NCBI GenBank assembly: GCA_009746045.1
Contig: RPFO01000041.1
Location: forward strand, 1,232,783 to 1,296,782
Source: Mesostigma viride
Lineage: Eukaryota > Streptophyta > Mesostigmatophyceae > Mesostigmatales > Mesostigmataceae
DNA: 64,000 nt
Direction: 5' to 3'
The stretch's first letter is position 1. Every line of letters begins with the position of its first letter. The translations under genes were made by a program, and so were the position numbers. Below, piece by piece: positions 10,564 through 19,068 of the stretch. Below the pieces are notes generated by a model. That model had not been told where the DNA came from, did not search any database, and was given only the letters and a program-made list of their open reading frames with translations.

Positions 10564-11349
10564 ATGCCGGACTCGATGGAGTTCCGCATTCCGAGGGATT
10601 CTGAAATTTTGGGCAGTCCAGCGGACATCGCCGAATCTCCGGCTGGTCCTTCGACGACTCCTGTTCGTGAAGATCGTCCGGTTCTTAATCCGGCGTGGCA
10701 GCGTGTTGTTGACCAGGCGGTAGCGTCCAGTGCGGAGCTACGCGCTCAGCAGCAGGCACTGCTGCAAAACCTACGACTGCCGCCCCCGCCTCCGCAACCT
10801 TCGATTGTTTCGGGGTTTCGCGATTACCTTGATTCCATTCGAGCTTTGCTCGCGGACTTCGAGGTCCATACCCGGGCGGGGTTGCAAGCGCCCAGCGCGG
10901 TTGCCGAGGTCTCTGAGGAGATCGACAACGCGGTTTCATCGCTTACAGGTTACCAGCGCAATCTCGCTAACTGGCTGTCGGTTCGTTCGGGCGTCATTCC
11001 GACGATTACGACCAACCTGTTTCAAGACCTTGCGATTCTGCAGTTGCTGTCGCGAGGCTTCCGGACGCGTGAGCGGCAATTGCTGCTCAATCTTGTCGCG
11101 TTCTTGTCTGCATTGCGAGAGTGGGCGCCGGACGGGTGGGATTTTCTAACGATTCTTACCAACCCGCTCCGCATCGTCACCCGCCGCCGTCGTCGCCGCA
11201 TTGATCCGGTGACGGGACGTCGGTTGGACCCCATCGTCATCGAAACTCCGGTGACGATTGAGGTTGGGCAAGGCCAGGAGGCGCCTGCGCCTGTCGCCAA
11301 CGATCCAATTTACGACTACGACTACTGCGATTTTCGTGGTCTCGACTGA
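10564..11349 (+). CDS. copia-1 extra ORF upstream of gag (ORF0), function unknown
   Basis: The ATG lies 28 bp after the 5' LTR. The ORF encodes about 261 residues and ends at TGA, 122 bp before gag. I recognise no domain. It has a Pro-rich stretch (RLPPPPPQPS) near residue 80, then predicted helical segments with Leu and Ile heptad-like spacing, a basic RRRRRR patch near residue 215, and an acidic/Tyr tail (YDYDYCDF). Copia-2 has a comparable ORF of 256 residues at the same position. The two share a loosely similar helical block ending LTGYQ or LVGIQ (inference: distant homologues). Its place between LTR and gag suggests an accessory protein of this lineage, not a gag fragment. Confidence 0.6.
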   Translation: MPDSMEFRIPRDSEILGSPADIAESPAGPSTTPVREDRPVLNPAWQRVVDQAVASSAELRAQQQALLQNLRLPPPPPQPSIVSGFRDYLDSIRALLADFEVHTRAGLQAPSAVAEVSEEIDNAVSSLTGYQRNLANWLSVRSGVIPTITTNLFQDLAILQLLSRGFRTRERQLLLNLVAFLSALREWAPDGWDFLTILTNPLRIVTRRRRRRIDPVTGRRLDPIVIETPVTIEVGQGQEAPAPVANDPIYDYDYCDFRGLD

Positions 11350-11471
11350 ATTCGGCATGGTGGCGCGGTCGGCACCGGGGCAGGCGGCTTTTTGACAGAT
11401 TGTACATATCTACCTGTCTTTTGTTTTCCAGCTGCTTAGCTCAGGGCCATACACAGCTAGTGTAGTTTACC

Positions 11472-12577
11472 ATGGCTGAGGGACGCCGTAGCAAGGGCCT
11501 AGCCAGTGGGAATAATAATGGGGGTGCTGGTAGCGGGACCGCTCACGTAGATGACGTGGGGGTCACCGGAGAAATCACTAATATCCCTTTGAATAATAAA
11601 CTACACATGCTGTTTCTGGATATGATCTCACCACCAGGGTCTGCTTATTGTTAATCAGCTGCAACCTGTCACTTCAGACTCAAAGCCAAAGCAGGCAGAG
11701 GAGTTTGTGGAAGGACTAGAGGGGTTTCCAAGTTTGTACGGTGGTACAAACTATTATCAGATCTGGATAGGCAGCCAGACTTTTGGCAAGTGCACAGATC
11801 AGATTAAAGACCTCACTAGAGAGTGCAAGAAGGCCAACAAGGCCTGGGCAGTCTACGTGGCAGAGCTGAGGGAGCTGCTAGAGGATCAGAGGAAGAAAGT
11901 GGGGATCCATTGGCAGGATAAATACCAGGGTGGGAGGTTAAGGGAGACCTGATCCAGAACTTCCTTAACTATTGTAAATGGTTGAGGAGGGCAGGGCTCA
12001 CGGCTTCAATGTCGCTGACAGCATAGCCCTGACAAACTGGCTCAAGGTTTCTGGGCTGGACAAGGCAACACGTGGCTCTTTAAAGGTCATGTGTGCCCCA
12101 CACTCTACCCTCAAGGCCTACAAGGTCATAATCAAACAAGCACTCGAGGCAGAGGAGCTGTTTGAGGGTGGAATGCCAGCTGTGAAGGCTACCCACGCAG
12201 GTGGGCGTGCCCAGGGGGGCTCCAAGACGTCTGAGGCTGACAGAAGCCAAGGAGGACGTGGGGGCAACCACAACAAGCGGAAGGCCAACCATTCACCCGA
12301 CCCTGACGGGCAATCACATGCCAAGTCGGTGTTCAGGAGGGTGGGTGGTAAGCCCAGGCAGGGTAACGCGCCTGACAACGGGGGAGGAGGCCAGGGCAAG
12401 TCAAAGATCCAGTGCTACCTGTGCAAGGGGTGGGGGCACATCAAGAAGGAGTGTCCCAGCTTCAAGAAGACCCAGGGCCAGGGCAGCAACAAGAAAAACA
12501 ACAACAAGAACAACAACAAGTCCCAGGCAGGCCAGCCTTCAAAGGGCAGTCAGCAAGAAGACAACAAGGAGCAGTGA
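11472..12577 (+). pseudogene. copia-1 gag, with two frameshifts
   Basis: Gag starts at ATG 11472 (MAEGRRSKG, like MSEG in copia-2) and reads in frame to TAA at 11652-11654. It continues in a second frame at about 11656-11952 and a third at about 11965-12577. The last part carries the nucleocapsid zinc knuckle CYLCKGWGHIKKEC (CX2CX4HX4C) and a Lys/Asn/Gln-rich tail. Aligning by eye with copia-2 gag shows matching blocks across all three frames (HWQDKY with HLKQEY; AHGFNVADSIALTNWL with AKGFFVADRMAMGDFL). Gag packages element RNA in cytoplasmic particles. This copy cannot make a full protein as read. It ends at a TGA that is in frame with pol. Confidence 0.85.
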
Positions 12578-12580
12578 CTG
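12575..12580 (+). promoter_or_regulatory. Candidate UGA readthrough site between gag and pol (copia-1)
   Basis: Gag stops at TGA, read as CAG TGA CTG. The same frame is then open for 47 codons to the first pol ATG (12719) and on through pol. Copia-2 has the same arrangement with CAT TGA CTT. UGA followed by CU is a known leaky context. Function is inferred. Confidence 0.6.
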
Positions 12581-15500
12581 TCTGAGGCAACCCCTACACA
12601 CCTTAATTCACCCAAGGGGGAGGCCAGGTGCTCCAATGCAGATTTTATATCTGGGCAACAAGAGGGTGATCTCCAGGTTCATGGTGGCCCCAGGTCACCT
12701 GGAGAGGTACAGGTTCCTATGAAGACGTCCTTGACAGCTGGTGCAGCTGTAAGAATGTCTGACCCCATGCATCCTTGTGCTGGGCACGAGGGTGGACCTC
12801 TCATTTTGAGAGAAACCAATGTACAACCACAGAGGGGTGTGAAGGCCTCTGGTGGTATGCATGTGGTCCCTGCTGGCGGTCCAGGTGTTGGGCATGAGCA
12901 GGGTGACTCAGACTCTGAGTCAGAACAGGATGGAAGACAGCATGGTGATGCTGGACAACCTGACAGCACAGTCCTGACTGTGCCAGGGACTGCTTCCTCT
13001 GTGTACCAGGAGTTGGGTGCCCGAATCCACAACATGTTTGGGCATGCCACTTCTCTGTCAAACAACTTTGCCTTCCGTATGGGCAGGGCACCCCTTCTTA
13101 AGGCGTGTCAGCAAGCTGCCTCACGGTGTAAGTGCCAGTTGTCCTCCAACAAGCCCAGGAAATCACATGCCAAAGCTATACCTCAGAGCATTGGTGATCT
13201 GCAGTGTGATATCCAACACATCAGGGGCATGCAACTGTTGGTGTGCGTGGACAGGTACACAAAATACAAGGTGCTGGAGCATTTACCTTCTATGAAGAAC
13301 AGGTACTTGCTGGCTGCCCTGCAGAATGTAAGAGCCAAGTTTCCTACCACAAGGATCCAGGTGGACATGCAGTTTCAGCATCTCAAGGGTGATCCCACCC
13401 TTCCTGAGTTGCTGGTTACACCTAGGGAGGCTCATGGGCAGCAGGGTGCTATAGAGAGGGCAATCCAGGAGGTCAAGAAATTGATTATCTCTGAAGACTG
13501 GGTACCCTTATCTGCACCTGCACTTGTCAGGAGTGCATGGCTGAGGAACGTGGAGCAGCAGCTGAACAGCAGGGTTAACTTCTACTATGATGGAGTTGCT
13601 GTCAGCCCAATGGGTCTATATCATGGCCTGTGCCCACCACATGTGCTGGAGGGCTGGAAACATGCTGCACATGTCACCTTTGCCAAGCTGAGGGAGAAGG
13701 ACCGGGGTTGGAAGATGCTGGAGCCACAAGTGGGTCAGAAGGTCCTAGCTTGGAAGGAACCTAGCCTTTATGGCAAACGTGGTAGCTGGAGTCCTGGGGT
13801 GGTTACCCAGGTTGATGAAGCTAGCCACGCATGCTTGGTCAGCATGGAGGACGAACCAAAGCATGTGCACCGGCTGAGTTGGTCATATGTCAAGCCTAAC
13901 CTGATGAATGAGGGCAGTCAGGCACAAGGCTCACAGGACCTGCAGGATTTTCAGGTCCCAAGTGACATCACTGATGCAACGACCACATCTGTTGCAGGGG
14001 AATCTGTCAGCCCTGGCCAGGTTGCAGAGGTACCTGTTGAACAGGCTGCAAGGTCAACAGCTGGGGAGTCAACTGTCAAGCCCAAGGCTCTAACCAAGCC
14101 CAGGGGGACAAGTTTGGCTGGATTAATTGGGGCTCTGCAAAGGGCCAAGAAGCAGCCCAAGGTAGCCAAGCTCAGGTGGCATGGCAATCTGGGGCTGGAC
14201 ACTGCCTTAGAGGTAGACACTAATTCTCAGGTTTCCATCATTGGGACCAGAGCTGCAGCAGGGTACAGCATGACTGAACCCAGCTATCAGTTTGTGTCTG
14301 ACTTCAGTGGCGGGGTACACGTGAAGGTACTGGGTGAGGTATCCATTCCTATCCTTGGACAGGACACTGCTTTTTGTGTCTTGGAGGGCTATCAGGGACC
14401 TGCTCTTCTGGGGCAGAATTTCCTATGCCAGGATGGGGTAGTGATCACGTCCTCTCTCCTGACTAAGGAAGGGGCTGGTCAGGTCCCACTGATTAATTTC
14501 AGGACCACTCACCTATCACGTGCAGTAACCAGGACGGTTAAGCGTGTGCAAGTGTGCCAGGGGCAGGAGCCCTTGGTTGATGACCTCATATTGCCAGCTG
14601 CTAGTCATCCAAGCAGTTTGGGCATTGGTCCTCACTCACTTGCTGGACACAGCCCTATAAACTACCAAGGCCTGGTGAAGCTCATGTCCTCTCCCATTAT
14701 GTGTCCCCAGGTCACACTGGGTCTGATTAAATCTGGGGAGGACTGGATCTCCAAGAAATGCGTGGAACCTGTCAATGACCTGCCTCCTGCACGACGTCTA
14801 CTCAAGCTCAAGTTTGTCATCAAGATGAAGGAGGTGGACGGGGTCAAGGTACCACACGTCAGGCCAGTACTGAATGAGTTCAAGGGTACTGGTGAGTGCA
14901 CCGCTGAGGAGTTGTATACCCCTGGCATGCTGCATGACACTTGGAGGCTGCTGCTGTGTGTATTTCTAGGCCTTCTCAACAAGGGCTTGGACTATGGCTC
15001 AGTGGTGGTAGACTTCAAGAGGGCATTTCTGGAGGGGGATGCAGATGTGGCACAGGAAAAGTGGGAGGGCAAGACGCCTTTCTATGTCAGGGTGCCTGCT
15101 GTATGGAAAAGGGACATTCACACTGAGTTCCTTAAAATCCTCAAGGGCCTGGAGGGCCTGAGGTCAAGTCCAATAATCTGGAGGGAGACTCTCAACCGTT
15201 TCCTGAAGGAGCATTGCAACTTGAAGGTTTCTCCTGTAGACCCCTGTCTGTTTCTGGGGCAATGGGAAGGCCTACCAGTGTATGCTTCGCTGCACGGGGA
15301 TGACCTACATCTGATAGCTCCCACGTCGTGGCTTAAGGAGCTGATCTCCATCATTAAGTCCAAGTTTCCTCTGGGTAGGGAGCAATGGCAGGTGGAGAAT
15401 GAGCCTCTCCTGTTTGTGGGCATGGAGGCCACACTGGTGAAGAAGGGGGGGAGTGGCGTATGCTGCTGGTGGGGGGCAACGATTATCAAGAGACCCTCAT

Positions 15501-16203
15501 TAGCAAGCTTCCTCCAGTCATCACACAGGCACTGTGTCCCATGGTGAGGGGCATGGTTGCTTGGGTGGCAGGCATTTCCAGGCCAGACCTTATGGTCATA
15601 GCCAGGTTGCCTGATGACATGCTGACAGAGCTAGGGTCTGCCAAGGTGGCTGATCAGGTCAGGGCTTCGTCTGGCATTCTGTTGTCTGCAGTGGATTTAT
15701 CACAACCCATTTGCATGGAGCTGTATGTGGATAGCTCAATGGACAGCAGGCAGGTCTCCAAGGTCAGGGGCAGGGCTGCAGGGCTCTTTGTGCTCAGACA
15801 GGAAGGCCTGGGGAGTTTGGTGAGCTGGTTCAGTCGCCTGCACAAACGGGTGGCTGTCAGTAGTGATGTGGCAGAATGCAGGGCTATTTGTGAAGGCATT
15901 CACACAAGCCTTTATCTGAAGGAGTTGCTTCATCAGATGACTTCTAACACTCCTTGGCCACTTCAGGTTACCACTCTTCTAAAAACAGACTCCATGGGGA
16001 TGGTGCAGTTTGTGCACAGGCAGATGGCCAGAAGTAGGGACTTGGATTATCTCCTTCTTAAGGAATTGTCCTCCTTGGCCAATATTGAGCATATCCCTGG
16101 GGTTGACAATCCTGCTGATGCTTTGACCAAGCTAGTGCAGAAGGCAGCAGTGCAATACAAGGTTCTTCAGTCTCTGATGGACCCATCTCAGCAAGCTGTC
16201 TAA
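12578..16203 (+). pseudogene. copia-1 pol: integrase, retropepsin-like, RT, RNase H (one frameshift)
   Basis: Residues are numbered from ATG 12719. Integrase zinc-binding residues are H104, H109, C130 and C137/C139. Its catalytic residues are D164, D216 and E246 (QQGAIERAIQ), and GKRGSW near 352 marks its C-terminal domain. A retropepsin-like domain follows at 497-570 (EVDTNSQVSIIG, then ALLGQNFL), with DTN where DTG or DSG is expected. RT follows with VVDFKRAF (D765) and SLHGDDLHL (859-862), HGDD replacing YVDD. A run of seven G at 15445-15451 shifts the frame. RNase H continues in another frame to 16203 with VDSSMD, SSDVAECRA, TDSMGMVQF and PADALTK. One extra G would restore continuity with copia-2. 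Normal Ty1/copia order is protease before integrase, so this order is unusual. Confidence 0.88.
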
Positions 16204-16482
16204 GCTGGTGCCTGGTTATAGGGCATTGGAGAGCAGATTGTGTGGTAGTGTCAGCATTGTGACTGGCATAATACCTGTATTTTAGTCTGTACTAAGGCTC
16301 ATGGACCATGGTACACTCACTCTGATTTTAATCAGGATACAGCCAGGTTTTGGCTGGGGTTCATGCTGTTGACTACACAAGGTTGACAGGTCCATTACAG
16401 ACCATGTATTCTATTTAAAAAGAAATGTATATTTGTACATACCTCTCACAATGGTCTGGGAACCTTTATTCTGGGGTTTATA

Positions 16483-16504
16483 GGGCGGGGTTCGATTCCC
16501 TGGT
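16483..16504 (+). promoter_or_regulatory. tRNA T-arm-like hairpin conserved in both copia elements
   Basis: The core GGGGTTCGATTCCC can form a 5-bp stem (CGGGG with CCCTG, one G-T pair) and a 7-base loop TTCGATT, as in a tRNA T arm and box B. The identical 22-bp block occurs in the copia-2 3' UTR, although surrounding sequence has diverged. No full tRNA is visible around it. Confidence 0.5.
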
Positions 16505-17135
16505 ATTATGTTTCTACAAGCTGGCCTGCTCAGGTGTTTTACCTGTTCAGACTTCCCTAGTTCCCCAGGGCAGGATTTAATTGTTGCCTATGTGTTTCAT
16601 TTTGTCATTTGTTTGCTGTGGCAATTTATCATCTGACAAGTAGACGGGCGCCATAAGACGGGCGCCAATACTAACCTGTTGAGAGTATGACGGGGAAACT
16701 ATTGTAATACGTCTTACTTTGTCAAGTGGTATTTCAATTGTCATGGATTTATTGTGCTTATATTAGATATGTACTGGGTTTTATGGGATTAGTATCTGGG
16801 ATTAATGTAACTCACCGCCAGAAGGTCATTGTACTGGAGGCTCTACCGAGGTGATGGGATTAATTCCTGGAGAAGACCTCATAGAATTAACCTGTATGTA
16901 TTTAATTTTGTGTGTTTCTAATATCTGGTGGTACTCTGTAATGCCACTTCCATAGGTTTTTATCCATTTCTCATGAAATGGTTTTCCCTGTGGCAGATCT
17001 GTTTCTTTTCCAGTTCCTTAAAAGAAAGGGCTGGGGGAATGGCATTGGCCATTAAAGACATCTGTTCAAGCTTCAAGCTGGAGTGAAGGACATTTCAAGC
17101 TACTTCAAGGGTCCCTGGCAGGGGATGTGATCCCT

Positions 17136-17154
17136 AAAGAAAAGAAGGGATTGG
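17136..17154 (+). promoter_or_regulatory. copia-1 polypurine tract
   Basis: The purine-rich run AAAGAAAAGAAGGGATTGG lies directly against the 3' LTR. A near-identical tract precedes the copia-2 3' LTR, consistent with the plus-strand primer site. Confidence 0.75.
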
Positions 17155-17772
17155 AGTTAACGTAAAGGATTTACGTTAGATGGATAGAGATTGTTACGCT
17201 CTTTCCAACGGCACCTTGAACGCCTCATTTGGTTAAGGAACGTAAAAGTTATGACGTTTCCTAGGCTGTGCCGACAGTACCCGGCGCGCCACTGTGGGCG
17301 CGTACGGACACAGGATGTACAAGTGTCACTTTGATAGTCCGCAGGACGTTGACAGGACTTGTACAGGACTTGATGGTCAATTGATAGGTAGGCGCACTGT
17401 AGCGCGCCAGGACCTATGAGACAATTGATGCTGACTAGTGTACGGATAGGTCCACAGGACTAGCCGTATGGACAATTGATAGATCTGCGCGCCAAAGGCG
17501 TGCCAGAGTCTGTGTAATCAATTGATTGACAGTTCAGCTGTGACAGTGCAGCTGAATACTTGGACGCGTCCCTAGCAAGCTATATGTGTGACTTGGTCGC
17601 ACCGGGACGCTAGCTCTTGCGTGCACGCTCTCTTGGCATAACGACCCTGTCGTCTGTGCTACGTGCAGTCTCGGACCTGACGTGACTTACGTCTGTGTTT
17701 GCTCATTATATAATAAAGGCAACTTTCCTGCAAGAGCCATGGATTCCCTCGGTGGTAAACTCTCATTCAACT
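17155..17772 (+). repeat. copia-1 3' LTR
   Basis: The 618-bp LTR starts AGTTAACG and ends TTCAACT. Compared with the 5' LTR it has a 2-base TA insertion in GCTCATTATATAATAAAG and two visible substitutions. It is followed by the GTACC duplication at 17773-17777. Confidence 0.93.
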
Positions 17773-18653
17773 GTACCTTCGTGCTCTTCCCATGGCCCCC
17801 CCATTCGCCTTGGCTCCCAGCCACTACTCGGTGGCGCTCCGGCACCAGCTATTTGCCCCGCAGCCTCTTGTTCCGGCCGGGCGGCCTTGTGGTAGCTGTG
17901 GGCAGCCGCTGGATCCCACGGGGACTCACTACCTTGCCTGCATGGGGGGCCAACAGAATCAGAATTGGTATTTGTATTTGCACACTGTCCTCCTGACGGT
18001 GGTGCTCGCCATGATTCGGTCGGTTTTCCCCCACGCGAACATCCGGTCCGAGGATGCGGATGGCGCTGCCTTCTATTCCCCCAACCACCGGCCTGACATC
18101 GTGGTGCTGGACTTTGAGGGGGGTGGCCGGCATCTGCTTATTGACGTTTCGGTGGCGCGGCCCTTGGCTCTTAGCCACGTGGCTGGGGCCTCCCTCACGG
18201 CAGGTTACACGGCGGACCGGGCGGAGCGGGCCAAGCTCCTGGCCTACGGCGACGTCGGGCACCATCGTGTGGTGCCCTTTGTCCTGGAGGAGTTTGGGGC
18301 CATGGGGCCCCTGACCTCCGCCTTCTTCAAGGAGTGTTGCCGGCTCCGGGAGGACCGGCTGGACCTGGAGGGCCAGCGGGCCCCATGGTCGGCGCGGACC
18401 TGGACGTCATATTGGCGTCAGCGCTTGTCGGTGGCGCTGACTCGGGCCATGGCGGACATCATGCTCCGCCGTACGCGGGCTGATTTTGCGGTGCAGCAGG
18501 GCTATTAGGTTCCTCCCGTTAGGCGTTTCCATTGGTCTTATCGTACTTCGTAGTATAGAGCTTTGACATGGCTCTGTATATAGGTTTATAGCTGGGCGTT
18601 TGCTTTGGTTTGAGTGATTTCACTCTGCTGTAAGTAATTATATTTTTAATATA
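17773..18653 (+). mobile_element. LINE-A, right part and 3' end
   Basis: It continues LINE-A after copia-1 and ends with the family 3' end, about 145 bp after the stop, with a TTTTTAATATATAT terminus and no poly(A). The 3' UTR has a 7-bp insertion (near 18547) that the other copies lack. The tail abuts LINE-B in reverse orientation at 18654. Confidence 0.9.
17778..18508 (+). pseudogene. LINE-A C-terminal coding part: CCHC zinc finger and restriction-like endonuclease
   Basis: The frame continues LINE-A from before copia-1. It carries CGSCGQPLDPTGTHYLAC, a C-X2-C-Xn-H-X4-C finger, and then RPDIVVLD ... LLIDVSV, a PD-(D/E)XK-like core. A CCHC finger followed by RPD and a second acidic residue is the C-terminal layout of R2-type LINEs with a restriction-like endonuclease. 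The end is conserved in all copies (FVLEEFGAMGP, DLEGQRAPWSARTW, FAVQQGY, TAG). The domain is intact here, but the element is 5'-truncated and split. Confidence 0.8.
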
Positions 18654-19068
18654 TATATTAAAAATATAATTACTTACAGCAGAGTGAAATCACTCAAACC
18701 AAAGCAAACGCCCAGCTATAAACCTATATACAGAGCCATGTCAAAGCTCTATACTACGATAAGACCAATGGAAACGCCTAACGGGAGGAACCTAATAGCC
18801 CTGCTGCACCGCAAAATCAGCCCGCGTACGGCGGAGCATGATGTCAGCCATGGCCCGAGTCAGCGCCACCGACAAGCGCTGACGCCAATATGACGTCCAT
18901 GTCCGCGCCGACCATGGGGCCCGCTGGCCCTCCAGGTCCAGCCGGTCCTCCCGGAGCCGGCAACACTCCTTGAAGAAGGCGGAGGTCAGGGGCCCCATGG
19001 CCCCAAACTCCTCCAGGACAAAGGGCACCACACGATGGTGCCCGACGTCGCCGTAGGCCAGGAGCTAC
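18240..19068. repeat. Near-perfect palindrome formed by tail-to-tail LINE ends
   Basis: Arms of about 414 bp are inverted copies around a centre at 18653/18654, and the central 38 bases are fully self-complementary. Visible mismatches are the 7-bp insertion near 18547 in the left arm and a few substitutions. The satellite orientation reverses across it. Confidence 0.9.
18654..19068 (-). mobile_element. LINE-B: 5'-truncated LINE copy, minus strand
   Basis: It is the reverse complement of the LINE 3' end with the last 90 or so codons (stop at 18792-18794; MVPFVLEEFGAMGP onward). It stops abruptly at about 19068, where satellite resumes in the middle of a unit and not at TATATAT. That breakpoint looks like later recombination, not target-primed insertion. 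Confidence 0.88.

Larger units (their letters stand above)
16204..17154 (+). other. copia-1 3' untranslated region
   Basis: This 951-bp stretch has no ORF of note. It contains a T-arm-like block (16483-16504), two adjacent copies of AGACGGGCGCCA (near 16643 and 16656), and ends in a purine-rich tract. Confidence 0.7.
9921..17772 (+). mobile_element. copia-1: complete Ty1/copia-type LTR retrotransposon
   Basis: The 7852-bp element has two nearly identical LTRs and a 5-bp target duplication (GTACC). Inside lie an extra ORF, gag, and a pol ordered integrase, retropepsin-like, RT, RNase H. The RT-before-RNase H arrangement with integrase upstream of RT, and the copia-style RNase H, place it in Ty1/copia. 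The LTRs differ by two visible substitutions and one 2-base indel, which implies a recent insertion. Gag is nevertheless broken by two frameshifts and pol by one, so this copy as read is non-autonomous unless those indels are sequencing errors. Confidence 0.92.

Noticed and set aside
16483-16504. A complete tRNA gene around the GGTTCGATTCC block
   Set aside because: No acceptor, D or anticodon arm can be placed around it in either copia element. Only the T arm is present.
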